From: Jidongwangia harbinensis
GTDB taxonomy: Bacteria; Actinomycetota; Actinomycetes; Mycobacteriales; Micromonosporaceae
Reading direction: 5' to 3'
NCBI RefSeq assembly: GCF_020216025.1
Contig: NZ_JAIWNC010000027.1
Location: 1-64,000 of the forward strand
Length of the DNA: 64,000 nucleotides
The notes below the pieces were generated by a model. The model did no database searches. It saw nothing but the letters and a program-made list of their open reading frames with translations, and had not been told where the DNA came from. A program made the translations under genes and the position numbers. Each line of letters starts with the position of its first letter. Within the stretch, counting starts at the first letter, position 1. Shown here in pieces: positions 1 to 8,713 of the stretch.

Positions 1-185
1 CACCGCGCCCCGCCGCACCGCGCCGCCGCGCCCGCGCCGCTGCACCGCACCGCGCCCCGCCGCACCGCGCCACCGCGCCCCGCCGCACCCCGTCACCGCG
101 CCGCGCCACCGCGCCGCGCCACCGCGCCGCGTCACCGCACCGCGTCACCGCACCGCGTCACCGCACCGCGTCACCGCGCCGCGTT
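1..185. repeat. GC-rich short tandem repeat
   Basis: The left edge is made of imperfect tandem copies of units such as CACCGCGCCCCGC, CACCGCGCCGCGC and CACCGCACCGCGT. It shows no codon structure that looks like a protein. It lies downstream of the convergent end of the ECF operon. Its left limit is outside the window. Confidence 0.85.
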
Positions 186-264
186 GTGCCGTGCCACTGC
201 ACCGCGCACCGCGTGGGCCGGGGGTCAGCCGAGGCCGGCCAGCCAGCCGGCCGGTGGGTGGGTG

Positions 265-1068
265 TCAGCCGATGATGGGGCGGAACAGCCCGGCCAACAC
301 GCTCGTCGTCAGCGCCGCCGCGGACAGCACCCCCGCGCCCACCAGCAACGCCCAGTCCGCGCCGCCGAAAATCTGCGTCCTCGCATAGGTGCGAGGCGCC
401 CCCGAGTCGAAGCCGCGCGCGTCCATCGCCACCGCCAGCCGCCCGCCCCGCCGCAGCGCGCCGACCAGCAGCGCGAACGCGGTCGACCCGAACAGCCGCA
501 GCCGGGCGACCGGGTTGCGGCCGGCGTCGATGCCGCGTGCCCGCCGGGCCAGGGTGAGCATCTGCCATTCCTGGCCGAGCAGCGGGACCAGCCGGAACGC
601 GGCCAGTGCGCCGATCGCGAACCGGGCCGGCGCCTTCGCGTTCTGCACCAGGGCGTCGGCCAGGTCGGTGGGGTCGGTGGTGGCGAACACGATGATGCCG
701 GGCAGCGCCACCGCGAAGACGCGCAGGATCAGGCCCAGCGCGGTGACCACGACGCCGGTGGTGATGTCGAACGGGCCCAGGTCGAGCAGCAGTGCGCCGG
801 TGCGGTCCGCGGCGAACAGCACCATGGTCACGCCGATGCCGGCCGCGGCGAGGGCCAGGGGCCAGGCGCGGCGGGCCAGGGTGCGGTAGCGGACGCCGAA
901 CAGGGGGAGCAGTGCCAGCTCGACCGCCAGCCCCAGGGCGGGGGTGAGCGGGTCGAGTGTGGCCACCAGCGGCAGCGAGAACAGCAGGGCGGCGCCGAGC
1001 TTGGCGACCGGGTTGCGCCGGGCCAGGGGAGCGTCGCCGGTGATCACCGGTTCGGTCAGCGTCGTCAC
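265..1068 (-). CDS. ecfT: ECF transporter transmembrane (T) component, CbiQ/EcfT family
   Basis: Membrane coupling subunit of an energy-coupling-factor vitamin transporter. The 267-residue protein has several hydrophobic segments (about residues 25-60, 65-90 and 100-125, and one near the C-terminus). It carries the two Ala-Arg-Gly signatures of the T-component coupling helices: RARGID near residue 175 and DARGFD near residue 212. The start is a GTG whose bases overlap the TGA of the ATPase gene (GTGA), so translation is coupled. It is the last gene of a three-gene operon behind a TPP riboswitch, so the likely cargo is thiamine or its hydroxymethylpyrimidine precursor. That substrate is inferred from the riboswitch and the S component. 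Confidence 0.92.
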   Translation of the reverse strand: MTTLTEPVITGDAPLARRNPVAKLGAALLFSLPLVATLDPLTPALGLAVELALLPLFGVRYRTLARRAWPLALAAAGIGVTMVLFAADRTGALLLDLGPFDITTGVVVTALGLILRVFAVALPGIIVFATTDPTDLADALVQNAKAPARFAIGALAAFRLVPLLGQEWQMLTLARRARGIDAGRNPVARLRLFGSTAFALLVGALRRGGRLAVAMDARGFDSGAPRTYARTQIFGGADWALLVGAGVLSAAALTTSVLAGLFRPIIG

Positions 1069-2540
1069 GGCGCCGCCGGCTTCGGGCTACCGGGCCTGGT
1101 CGAGCTGGAACTCGCCGCGGTGAGGGTGACCGTCCGGTCCGCGACCGCGGCCACGAAGTCGCTGTCGTGGGTCACCGCGACCACCCCGTGCCCGGAGTCG
1201 CGCAGCCCGGCCAGCAGCTGCACCATCTCCACCCAGGTGCGCCGGTCCTGCCCGAACGTCGGCTCGTCCAGCACCAGCATCCGCGGCGCGCCGGCCAGCG
1301 CGGTCGCCACGCTCAGCCGGCGGGCCTCGCCGCCGGAGAGGGTGTACGGGTTCGCCTGCGCCAGCCGGGTCAACCGGAGCCGGTCGAGCAGTTCGTCCAC
1401 GCGGGCCGGGGCGGGGCCGGCCAGCCGCAGTTCGTCGACCACGCGGGACGTGACGAACTGGTGTTCCGGGTCCTGGAACACCGACCCGATCCGCCGGACC
1501 AGCTCGGCCGCCCGCCAGCGGTGTGGCGGACGGGGGTCGCCGAGACCCGGGGTGTGCACCCGGCCGGTGGTGGGTGCCAGCAGACCGCCGAGCATCAGGG
1601 CCAGGGTGGACTTGCCGGCGCCGTTCGGTCCGGTGACCGCGACGACCTCGCCGGCCCGGACGTCGATGCTGGTGGCGGGGAGCCGGTGCCGGGCGGTGAC
1701 CTCGGTTGCTCGTACCAGCAGATCTGCCGGCGCGGAGACGGCCCGGTGCGGGGCGACCGGCCGGCCCGGCACCCACACCCCCTGCGCGGCCAGCGCGTCG
1801 CCGTGCGCGGCGAAGACCGCGGCGGGTGGGCCGTCCGCGCGGACCCCGCCGCCGGGCTCCAGCACGACCACCCGGTCGACCAGCGGCAGTGCCTCGGCGA
1901 TGCGGTGTTCGACCAGGATCAGCGTGGTGCCGGGGCGGTGCGAACGGAGGATCGCGGTGCGGATCAGGTCGGCGCCGGCCGGGTCCAGGTTGGCGGTGGG
2001 CTCGTCCAGCAGCAGCAGGCCGGGCCGCAGCGCGAGCACGCCGGCCAGGGCCAGGCGTTGCGCCTCGCCGCCGGAGAGGGCGGCGGTGGGGCGGTTCCGG
2101 GGGTACGGGAAACCGACCCGGTCCAGGGCTTCGGTGACCAGCGGCCAGATGTCCCCGGCCGGCACGCCCCGATTCTCCGGACCGAACGCGACGTCGTCCC
2201 CGCTGCGCGCCATCACCAGCTGGGTCTGCGGGTCCTGAAACAGGATGCCGACCCTCTGCTGTGCTGCTTCCGACGCCTGGGCCTCCGGCCGGCGCGGAGA
2301 ACTCGCGAGACGAAGCTTCCTGGGGTCGAGGCCGTCGATCTCCACCGCGCCCTCGGACTCGCCGGAGTCGTCGGGCAGCAGGCCGGCCAGCGCGGCGAGC
2401 AGCGTGCTCTTGCCGGCGCCGGACGCACCGAGCAGCAGGACCCGTTCGCCGTGCCGGACGTGCAGGTCGACGCCGCGCACGGCCCAGGCGCGGCGCCCGG
2501 CGTGCCGCCACCCGAACCCGCGCAGGACGACGTCGGCCAT
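1065..2540 (-). CDS. ykoD: ECF transporter ATPase, two fused ABC domains (YkoD-like)
   Basis: Energises vitamin uptake by ATP hydrolysis at the inner face of the membrane. Both halves are complete. The first has Walker A GASGAGKST (about 38-46), signature LSGGEAQR and Walker B LLLLDEPTANLD. The second has Walker A GPNGAGKST near residue 304, signature LSGGEARR and Walker B LVLDEPTFGQD. At 491 residues it has the size of YkoD, the fused ATPase of Bacillus-type thiamine/HMP transporters. It lies just after the YkoE-like S component (3-base gap) and overlaps the ecfT start. Single-domain EcfA proteins are about 280 residues, so this is the fused form. Confidence 0.92.
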   Translation of the reverse strand: MADVVLRGFGWRHAGRRAWAVRGVDLHVRHGERVLLLGASGAGKSTLLAALAGLLPDDSGESEGAVEIDGLDPRKLRLASSPRRPEAQASEAAQQRVGILFQDPQTQLVMARSGDDVAFGPENRGVPAGDIWPLVTEALDRVGFPYPRNRPTAALSGGEAQRLALAGVLALRPGLLLLDEPTANLDPAGADLIRTAILRSHRPGTTLILVEHRIAEALPLVDRVVVLEPGGGVRADGPPAAVFAAHGDALAAQGVWVPGRPVAPHRAVSAPADLLVRATEVTARHRLPATSIDVRAGEVVAVTGPNGAGKSTLALMLGGLLAPTTGRVHTPGLGDPRPPHRWRAAELVRRIGSVFQDPEHQFVTSRVVDELRLAGPAPARVDELLDRLRLTRLAQANPYTLSGGEARRLSVATALAGAPRMLVLDEPTFGQDRRTWVEMVQLLAGLRDSGHGVVAVTHDSDFVAAVADRTVTLTAASSSSTRPGSPKPAAP

Positions 2541-2543
2541 CGA

Positions 2544-3122
2544 CTAGACCAGCGTGCGTTCGCGGCCGGCGGCGAACCGGTCCAGCACGCCGGTGGGTGC
2601 CAGCGCGCGCACCAGCGCCCAGCTGCCGAGGCCCGCGATGACCGTGCTGCTGACGATGGTGAGCAGCGCGTACGGGATGCGGTAGTCCCACAGGTCGTAG
2701 GCGGCGTTCCAGACGAAGAAGTCGAACACCGCGGCGCTCAGGCCGGTCAGCGCGCCGGCCAGCAGGGCGGCGGGCAGCCGCCACGAGCGGTAGGCCAGCA
2801 GGGCGAACGCGAGTTCGGCGCCGAGGCCCTGCACCAGGCCCTGGGGGATGACGGTGGCACCCCAGCTGGCGCCGAGCAGCGCCGAGATGACCGCGGCGAC
2901 GGTCTCGGTGTACAGCGCCGCGCCGGGCTTGCGGATGATCAGTCCGGCCAGCACGGCCGGGATCAGCCAGACGCCGTAGAGCAGCGTCTGGGCGGGCGGG
3001 AAGAACGCGAACGCGCCCTCGGTGGCGCCCCAGACGATGTTCCAGGCCCAGAAGATGACGCCGAACGTGACGGCGATGACGGACGCGATCACGATGTCGA
3101 TCGTGCGCCAGCGGTAGTTCAT
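2544..3122 (-). CDS. ykoE: Thiamine/HMP ECF transporter substrate-binding membrane subunit, YkoE family
   Basis: Integral membrane S component that captures the vitamin for the adjacent ATPase and T subunits. The protein is 192 residues with about five hydrophobic helices. It begins MNYRWRTIDIVIA and carries aromatic-rich membrane segments typical of YkoE. The ATG at 3122 was chosen because GGGAGG lies a few bases upstream. A longer open frame to 3206 runs back into the riboswitch region and has no such site. It is the first gene of the operon. Family and riboswitch agree on thiamine or its pyrimidine moiety as ligand. Confidence 0.93.
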   Translation of the reverse strand: MNYRWRTIDIVIASVIAVTFGVIFWAWNIVWGATEGAFAFFPPAQTLLYGVWLIPAVLAGLIIRKPGAALYTETVAAVISALLGASWGATVIPQGLVQGLGAELAFALLAYRSWRLPAALLAGALTGLSAAVFDFFVWNAAYDLWDYRIPYALLTIVSSTVIAGLGSWALVRALAPTGVLDRFAAGRERTLV

Positions 3123-3189
3123 GGATGCCTCCCAGCGGTACCGGGAGGAGACGCGCGCCTGGTGTGTCTCAACGGCGAGACGTGACCGA

Positions 3190-3273
<84 letters not shown>

Positions 3274-3339
3274 ATGAGTTTCTGTGTTTCGATGACGCTA
3301 ACACCGTACGGCCGTACTGAGAAGCGAGGGAGGCATCAC

Positions 3340-4155
3340 ATGCAGGTCGAGGCGCGAGGGCTCACCTTCGACGTGACCGAGGGGGGTCCGGCCGACGGGG
3401 CGCCGGTGCTGCTGCTGCACGGGTTTCCGCAGGACCGGCGCGAGTTCGACCTGGTGTCGCCGAAGCTGCACGCGGCCGGGCTCCGGACGTACGCGGTGGA
3501 CCAGCGCGGCTACTCGCCGGGCGCGCGGCCGGCCGGGGTGCCGGCGTACCGGTTGAGCGAGGCCACCGCGGACGCGGTCGCGGTGCTGGACGCGCTCGGG
3601 GTGGGGACCGCGCACGTGATCGGGCACGACTGGGGCGCGCAGGTGGGCTGGTTGCTGGCCGCGAACCACGCCGACCGGGTACGCACGTTCACCGCGGTCT
3701 CGGTGCCGCATCCCCGGGCGCTCGGCCTGGCCCTGCGCAGCCGCCCGTCGCAGCGGGCCCGGTTCGCCTACATGGGCGTGTTCCGGTCCCCGGTCGCGGA
3801 GCGGCTGCTGCTCGCCGGCAACGGCGCCGCACTGCGCACGATGATGAAGGCGATCGGCGACCGGGCCGGGATGTACGCCGACGCGATGCGCGAACCGGGC
3901 CGGCTGACCGGCGCGCTCAACTGGTACCGCGCGCTGTCCCGGCACCAGCTCGCCGGCACCGGGGTGATCACCGTGCCGACCACGTACGTGTGGAGCGACA
4001 AGGATCCGGTGGTCGGTCTGACCGCCGCGCTGCGCACCGCCGACTGGGTCGAGGCGGACTATCAGCTGGTGGCGCTGAAGGGGATCGGCCACTGGGTGCC
4101 GGAGGAGGCGCCGGGCGCGCTGGCCGACGCGGTGCTGGCCCGGATCGGCGTTTGA
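3340..4155 (+). CDS. Alpha/beta hydrolase, epoxide-hydrolase-like
   Basis: Cytoplasmic alpha/beta-hydrolase of 271 residues. The oxyanion motif HGFPQ lies near residue 26. The nucleophile elbow GHDWGAQVG near residue 97 has Asp in the nucleophile position, as in epoxide hydrolases and haloalkane dehalogenases rather than Ser esterases. The C-terminal segment carries an acidic WSDKDP stretch and the catalytic His in GHWVPEE. The ATG at 3340 follows GAGGGAGG at good spacing. It is divergent from the thiamine operon. The substrate cannot be told from sequence. Confidence 0.85.
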   Translation: MQVEARGLTFDVTEGGPADGAPVLLLHGFPQDRREFDLVSPKLHAAGLRTYAVDQRGYSPGARPAGVPAYRLSEATADAVAVLDALGVGTAHVIGHDWGAQVGWLLAANHADRVRTFTAVSVPHPRALGLALRSRPSQRARFAYMGVFRSPVAERLLLAGNGAALRTMMKAIGDRAGMYADAMREPGRLTGALNWYRALSRHQLAGTGVITVPTTYVWSDKDPVVGLTAALRTADWVEADYQLVALKGIGHWVPEEAPGALADAVLARIGV

Positions 4156-4212
4156 CGCCGTTCGTCTGCGGGAAACCTGGGCGCCAGCTGAACTGCAGAG
4201 AGAGAGGACCAC

Positions 4213-4785
4213 ATGACGTCCGAGAAGCGGGACCACCATGAGACCGAGAAGCAGCGGTGGGACCGCAACTTCGCGGATCTGCTCCAGGAACTGCGGGTGG
4301 CCCAGACCGGCGTGCAGATCCTCTTCGCGTTCCTGCTGACGTTGCCGTTCAGCAGCGGCTTCCCGCAGGTGAGCGCGTTCCAGAAGGACACCTACGTGGT
4401 GGCGCTGATCGCCGCCGCCGCGGCCACCGCGATGATCATTTCGCCGGTCGCGTTCCACCGGGCGTTGTTCCGGCAGGGGCGCAAGCCGGAACTGGTCCGG
4501 TACGCGCACCGGATGGCCACCGGCGGCCTGGCGTTCATGCTGATCTCGATGGTCAGCAGCGTCCTGCTGATCACCGACTTCCTGCTGCCGACGTGGGTGT
4601 CGATCGTGCTGACCACGATCACCGGCCTCTGGTTCCTGACGTTCTGGGCGGCGCTGCCGTTCGCCCGCCGTAACTGGGCCGAGGACGACGACGACGAGCA
4701 GGACAACGACGCGTACGGCCGGGCCTCCGGCGAGACGCCGACCCAGCGGGTCAGCGACGAGCGGGCCGCAGACCGAGCCGTTTGA
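4213..4785 (+). CDS. DUF6328-type four-helix membrane protein
   Basis: Membrane protein of 190 residues and unknown role. The N-terminus is charged (about 1-25) and followed by LLQELRVAQTGVQ, the start of a conserved segment in DUF6328 proteins. Four hydrophobic helices follow (about 30-50, 62-80, 103-123, 128-150), then a strongly acidic, low-complexity tail. GAGAGAGGA precedes the ATG. Its last 35 bases overlap the 3' end of the opposite-strand gene. The family assignment is from memory of the pattern; the function is unknown. Confidence 0.75.
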   Translation: MTSEKRDHHETEKQRWDRNFADLLQELRVAQTGVQILFAFLLTLPFSSGFPQVSAFQKDTYVVALIAAAAATAMIISPVAFHRALFRQGRKPELVRYAHRMATGGLAFMLISMVSSVLLITDFLLPTWVSIVLTTITGLWFLTFWAALPFARRNWAEDDDDEQDNDAYGRASGETPTQRVSDERAADRAV

Positions 4786-5359
4786 GTTCCAGCGCGGCGA
4801 GCGCGTCCACCGCGGCCGCGTCGCCGTTGCGCCACGACTGGGCGATGTCCGGGCCGAGGCGGGTGAGCTCGGACAGCGGCCGGCTGGCCAGCGCGCGCAG
4901 CGCCAGCAGGTCGCGCCCGGCCGGCTCGTCGCGCACCGCGGCGGCCACTCCGGCGCGCCGCATCCAGCGCAGCCGCTTCGGCAGCCAGATCAGCAGGACC
5001 AGGATCAGGGGTACGGCGGCCATCCCGATGCCCAGCACCAGCGCCAGGTCACCGACGATCTCCTGCTGCTGGCGACCGGCGTCGGCGATGACGCGGGCGG
5101 CGTCGGCGGCCTTGGCGAACGGCGTGGTCAGTTCCTCGCCGACCAGCGGGACCCGGCCCACCTTGCCGCCGGCGTCGGCCAGATTGTCCGCGATGCCGGC
5201 GCCGGCGCCCTCCAGTTTCCGGCCGGGCACCCCCAGTTTCAGCACGGTGTCGTGCACCCACTGGCCGACCCGGACCCAGGCGTAGCACCAGGCGACCACG
5301 AACAGGTCGGTGAGTATCTGACGGATGACGGTGGGCAGCCGGTCGGCGTACATCTTCAC
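4751..5359 (-). CDS. Hypothetical membrane protein
   Basis: A 202-residue protein I do not recognise by function. It has an N-terminal hydrophobic segment (about 17-35), a central amphipathic region rich in Ala and Gly, a strong transmembrane helix (about 105-128) followed by the basic stop-transfer stretch PKRLRWMRR, and a C-terminal cytoplasmic domain. This suggests a two-pass membrane protein. The start may be the second Met, six bases in. Its 3' end overlaps that of the preceding plus-strand gene by 35 bases, and it lies downstream of zur in the same direction. Confidence 0.65.
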   Translation of the reverse strand: MKMYADRLPTVIRQILTDLFVVAWCYAWVRVGQWVHDTVLKLGVPGRKLEGAGAGIADNLADAGGKVGRVPLVGEELTTPFAKAADAARVIADAGRQQQEIVGDLALVLGIGMAAVPLILVLLIWLPKRLRWMRRAGVAAAVRDEPAGRDLLALRALASRPLSELTRLGPDIAQSWRNGDAAAVDALAALELKRLGLRPARR

Positions 5360-5380
5360 GCGCGACAGACTGCCACCTCG

Positions 5381-5791
5381 TCAGCCGTCGTGCCCGGCGC
5401 AGTCCGGGCAGGTCCCGAAGATCTCCATGGTGTGCGAGACATCGACGTACCCGTGTTTGGCCGCGACCCGGTCGGCCCACGCCTCGACGGCCGGGCCCTC
5501 CACCTCGACCGTCCGGCCGCAGGACCGGCACACCAGATGGTGGTGGTGGCCCTGGCTGCACCGGCGGTACAGGTGCTCGCCGCCGGGCGGCCGCATGACG
5601 TCGACCTCACCGGCGTCGGCCAGGCCCTGCAGGGTGCGGTAGACCGTGGTAAGGCCCACCCGTTCGCCGCGTTCGCGCAGGAGCGCGTGCAGGTCCTGGG
5701 CGCTGTGGAAGCCCTCGGCCTCGGCCAGCACGGCGCTGACCGCGCTGCGCTGCTTGGTGTTGCGTACGACGACGCCCGCTTCGTCCGTCAT
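5381..5791 (-). CDS. zur: Fur-family zinc-uptake regulator
   Basis: Metal-sensing repressor of 136 residues. An N-terminal winged helix contains LTTVYRTLQGLADAGEV (about 47-63), the DNA-recognition helix of Fur/Zur proteins. The dimerisation domain has the His-rich GHHHHLVCRSCG motif and a second CPDC pair near the C-terminus, giving the structural Cys4 zinc site. Zur rather than Fur is inferred because it is the last gene of the znuACB operon and a Zur-type box lies before znuA. Its ATG overlaps the arsR stop (ATGA). Confidence 0.92.
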   Translation of the reverse strand: MTDEAGVVVRNTKQRSAVSAVLAEAEGFHSAQDLHALLRERGERVGLTTVYRTLQGLADAGEVDVMRPPGGEHLYRRCSQGHHHHLVCRSCGRTVEVEGPAVEAWADRVAAKHGYVDVSHTMEIFGTCPDCAGHDG

Positions 5792-6099
5792 GAGGCGCCC
5801 CCCTCTCTAGCGTGGCTGACCGCGTCCGCGACGATGTGGGCGACGTGCTCGTCCACCAGCGAGTACGCGATCTCCCGTCCGCGCCGCGCCCCGCGTACCA
5901 CCCCGGCACCGCGCAGCACCCGCAGGTGCTGGGACACCAGTGGTTGCGGCGCGCCCAGCTTCTCGACCAGTTCGTGGACGCAGCGTTCGCCTTCGCCCAG
6001 TTCCGCGACGATGGCCACCCGGATCGGTGCGGACAGCGCCCGCAACAGGTCACCGGCGGCCTCGTAGGCCTCGTACCCCGTCGACGTCACGTCAGCCAT
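5788..6099 (-). CDS. ArsR/SmtB-family metalloregulator
   Basis: Winged-helix repressor of 103 residues. The order of elements is typical: LLRALSAPIRVAIVAELGEG (about 18-37), the ERCVHEL helix, the recognition helix APQPLVSQHLRVLRGAG, and the wing RRGREIAYSL. The C-terminus has DEHVAHIVADAVSHAREG, with Asp and His residues placed like the alpha-5 metal site of SmtB-type zinc sensors. It sits between znuB and zur with overlapping ends. This ArsR-Zur pairing is seen in other actinobacterial zinc loci. A zinc or related metal is the probable effector. Confidence 0.88.
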   Translation of the reverse strand: MADVTSTGYEAYEAAGDLLRALSAPIRVAIVAELGEGERCVHELVEKLGAPQPLVSQHLRVLRGAGVVRGARRGREIAYSLVDEHVAHIVADAVSHAREGGAS

Positions 6100-6958
6100 G
6101 TAACACCACGTCCGGTGGCTCGGCCGCGACGGGTTTGCGGGTCCCGCCGCGCATCCGCTGCCACAGGGCTCCGCCGACGGTCAGCGCGAGGAACCCGGCC
6201 AGCGCCACGATCACGATGGTGGCGCCCGGTGCGGTGTCCAGTTCGGCCGAGGTCACCACGCCGCCGGCGGCCGCGACCAGGCCGATCAGCATGGCCAGCG
6301 TCATCGTGCTGCGGAACCCGCGGGTCACCTGCTGCGCCGCCGCGACCGGCACCACCATGAGCGCGCTGACCAGCAGCAGGCCCACGGTGCGCATGGCGAT
6401 CGTCACGGTCACCGCGGTGGTCACCGCGACCAGCAGGTTCAGCGCGCGGACCGGCAGGCCGGAGACCCGGGCGTACTCCTCGTCGTGCGACACCGCGAAC
6501 AGCGCCGGCCGCAGCAGCAGCATGGCGACCAGCACGGTCAGGCCCAGCGCCACGATCACCGCCAGGTCCGCCGGCGACGTGGTGGTCAGCGACCCGAACA
6601 GGTACTGCACCAGGTTCGCGCTGTTGCTGTCGCCGGAGAGGCCGACCAGGACCACGCCGCCCGCGATGCCGCCGTAGAACAGCAGCGCCAGGGCCAGGTC
6701 GCCGGAGGTGCGGCCGCGTTCCCGGACCAGTTCCACCCCGATCGCCCCGAGCGCGGCCACGATCACCGCGGCCAGCACGGGGGAGCGGTCCAGCAGCAGG
6801 CCCACCCCCACCCCGGTCAGCGCCACGTGGCCGATGCCGTCGCCGATCAGCGACAGCCGCCGCTGCACCAGGTAGATGCCCAGCGCCGGGGCGGTGACGC
6901 CGATGACCAGCGCACCGAGCAGCGCCCGCTGCATGAAGTCGTACGCGAAGAGGTCCAT
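6092..6958 (-). CDS. znuB: Zinc ABC transporter permease
   Basis: ABC-3 family inner-membrane permease of 288 residues with about eight hydrophobic segments. It starts MDLFAYDFMQRALLGALVIG and contains LIGDGIGHVALTGVGVG (about 36-52), the conserved segment of ZnuB/TroC permeases. The start ATG overlaps the ATPase stop (TGATG). The last eight bases overlap the arsR gene. With the adjacent ATPase and binding protein it forms a complete high-affinity metal importer, and the Zur box points to zinc. Confidence 0.93.
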   Translation of the reverse strand: MDLFAYDFMQRALLGALVIGVTAPALGIYLVQRRLSLIGDGIGHVALTGVGVGLLLDRSPVLAAVIVAALGAIGVELVRERGRTSGDLALALLFYGGIAGGVVLVGLSGDSNSANLVQYLFGSLTTTSPADLAVIVALGLTVLVAMLLLRPALFAVSHDEEYARVSGLPVRALNLLVAVTTAVTVTIAMRTVGLLLVSALMVVPVAAAQQVTRGFRSTMTLAMLIGLVAAAGGVVTSAELDTAPGATIVIVALAGFLALTVGGALWQRMRGGTRKPVAAEPPDVVLHG

Positions 6959-7737
6959 CAGCCGGCCCGCAACCGGTCGGTGGGCGCCACGCAGAAGCCG
7001 GCGCGTTCCTCCGCCGCGTGCGGGTGGACGTGGTCGTGGCCGGGCTCGGCGTGGTGGCCGGCCGGTTCGGGCACCGCACCGGCGTGCGCGATGCCTCCGG
7101 AGTGGACCACCACGGCCCGGTCGATCAGCGGGTGCAGCGGGCCCAGTTCGTGCGCGACCAGCAGCACCGTGCCGCCGCGCTGCCGGAACCGGTCCAGCGT
7201 GGCGGCGAACGCCTCCTGGCTGTCCGCGTCCACGCCGGCCGTCGGCTCGTCCAGGATCAGCAGGTCGGGTTCGCCGGTCAGCGCCCGGGCGATCAGCGTG
7301 CGCTGCTGCTGACCGCCGGAGAGCGTGGCGACCGGGTCACCGATCCGGTCGGCGAGACCGACGTCCTGCAGCGCGGCCCGCACCGCCGCCCGGTCCGCGG
7401 CGCGCGGCGGCCGGAACAGGCCGCGCCGGGCCAGCCGGCCGGACGCCACCACCTCGCCGACGGTGGCCGGCACGCCGCTGCCGGCGCCGAGTCGCTGCGG
7501 TACGTACCCGACGCGCTCCCAGTGCCGGAACCGCCGTCGGGGCACCCCGAACAGCTCGATCTCGCCGCGGGTCAGCGGCACCAGGCCGAGCACGGCCCGG
7601 ATCAGGGTGGACTTGCCGGAGCCGTTCGCGCCCAGGATCGCCACCACCTCGCCCGCGGCCACCTCCAGGGACACGTCGGACAGCACGTCCCGGCCGCCGT
7701 AGGCGACCGCGACCGCACTTGCCCGCACCACGGTCAC
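6958..7737 (-). CDS. znuC: Zinc ABC transporter ATP-binding protein
   Basis: Nucleotide-binding subunit of the zinc importer, about 259 residues. Walker A is GANGSGKST, the signature is LSGGQQQR and Walker B is LLILDEPTAGVD, followed by the switch His in VAHEL. A His-rich tail (GHHAEPGHDHVHPHAAEE) may bind metal. I prefer the GTG at 7737, which overlaps the znuA stop as GTGA, over an ATG at 7746 that has no ribosome-binding site at workable spacing. The ATG would add three residues. Confidence 0.92.
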   Translation of the reverse strand: MTVVRASAVAVAYGGRDVLSDVSLEVAAGEVVAILGANGSGKSTLIRAVLGLVPLTRGEIELFGVPRRRFRHWERVGYVPQRLGAGSGVPATVGEVVASGRLARRGLFRPPRAADRAAVRAALQDVGLADRIGDPVATLSGGQQQRTLIARALTGEPDLLILDEPTAGVDADSQEAFAATLDRFRQRGGTVLLVAHELGPLHPLIDRAVVVHSGGIAHAGAVPEPAGHHAEPGHDHVHPHAAEERAGFCVAPTDRLRAG

Positions 7738-8660
7738 GACGTGCATCCCAGGGCCTGGCGGAGGGCGGACAGGTTGCTGCGCATCACCGAGTAATAGTCC
7801 GCGCCGGGCTCGGTCAAACCTTCCAGCGGATCGAGGACCGCGGTACGGGCCCCGACCTCCCGGGCGATGGTCTCCGCCACCTTGGGGCTGACCAGGGTTT
7901 CGAAGAAGATCGTGGTGGTGCCGTGCTCGCGCGCCTCGGACGCCACCTCGGCGAGCCGCTGCGGTGCCGGCTCGGCCTCCGGGGAGATGCCGGAGATGCC
8001 GATCTGCTCCAGGCGGTACCGCGCGGCCAGGTACTGGAACGACGTGTGGCTGGTGACGATCTCGCGGCGGGCGCAGGTCTTCAGGCCGGCGGCGTACTCG
8101 GCGTCGAGCTTGCCCAGGTCGGCCCGGACCGCGGCGGCGCGGGACGTGTAGTCCGCGGCGTGGGCCGGGTCCGCCTCGGCGAGGCGGGCGCCGAGCTTCT
8201 CCGCGACCGTGCCGAAGCGCACCGGGTCGAGCCACACGTGCGGGTCCGTACCCCCGGCGGTCTCCTCGTGCTCGCCGGCCGGCTCGTCGGCGTGCGCGTG
8301 CTCGCCGGTGGCCGCGGCCAGCAGGTCCACCGCCGAGCCCGCGTCGAACGCCCGGTCCTTGGCCTCCTGCTCGACCGCGGAGTCCACGGCCGGCTGGAAG
8401 CCCTTCAGGTAGACCACCAGGTCGGCGTCACTGATCTGCCCGACCTGGCGCGGGGTCAGCTCGAGGTCGTGCGGCTCCACGCCCGGCTTGGTCAGGTCGG
8501 TGACCGAGACCGCGTCGCCGCCGATCCGGCTGGTCAGGAACTGCAGCGGGTAGAACGCGGTGACCACGTCCGGCTCGCCGGTGGCGCGGGCGTCCGCCCC
8601 GGAGCCGCAGCCCGCGGTGACACCGACGGCGAGCAGGGCGGCGAGGAGGCGGAGCTTCAT
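7734..8660 (-). CDS. znuA: Zinc-binding lipoprotein of ABC importer
   Basis: Extracytoplasmic metal receptor of about 308 residues. A signal peptide ends in the lipobox VTAGC, so the mature protein is anchored at Cys18. A variable His/Glu-rich loop (GEHAHADEPAGEHEE) lies in the middle of the N-terminal lobe, as in ZnuA/AdcA proteins. A metal-ligand His follows in DPHVWLDP, and a later one in TSHTSFQYLAARY. The ATG at 8660 starts the lipoprotein signal directly; the longer frame to 8687 would cross the Zur box. First gene of the zinc operon. Confidence 0.93.
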   Translation of the reverse strand: MKLRLLAALLAVGVTAGCGSGADARATGEPDVVTAFYPLQFLTSRIGGDAVSVTDLTKPGVEPHDLELTPRQVGQISDADLVVYLKGFQPAVDSAVEQEAKDRAFDAGSAVDLLAAATGEHAHADEPAGEHEETAGGTDPHVWLDPVRFGTVAEKLGARLAEADPAHAADYTSRAAAVRADLGKLDAEYAAGLKTCARREIVTSHTSFQYLAARYRLEQIGISGISPEAEPAPQRLAEVASEAREHGTTTIFFETLVSPKVAETIAREVGARTAVLDPLEGLTEPGADYYSVMRSNLSALRQALGCTS

Positions 8661-8681
8661 ACCACCCACTCTGACCGACAA

Positions 8682-8696
8682 TGACAATGATTGTCA
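8682..8696 (-). promoter_or_regulatory. Zur box (operator) of the znu operon
   Basis: A perfect 15-bp palindrome, TGACAATGATTGTCA, is centred about 29 bp upstream of the znuA start. It matches the general form of actinobacterial Zur boxes (TGaaAATgATTttCA). Because zur is the last gene of this operon, the site implies zinc-dependent autoregulation. Confidence 0.88.
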
Positions 8697-8713
8697 AAAA
8701 CGCATGAGTGGCC

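Noticed and set aside
184..2238. A 684-codon plus-strand frame opposite the ECF transporter genes
   Set aside because: It is composed of Arg/Gln/Gly-rich sequence with no domain and lies antisense to two well-recognised transporter genes. Such frames are normal in very GC-rich DNA.
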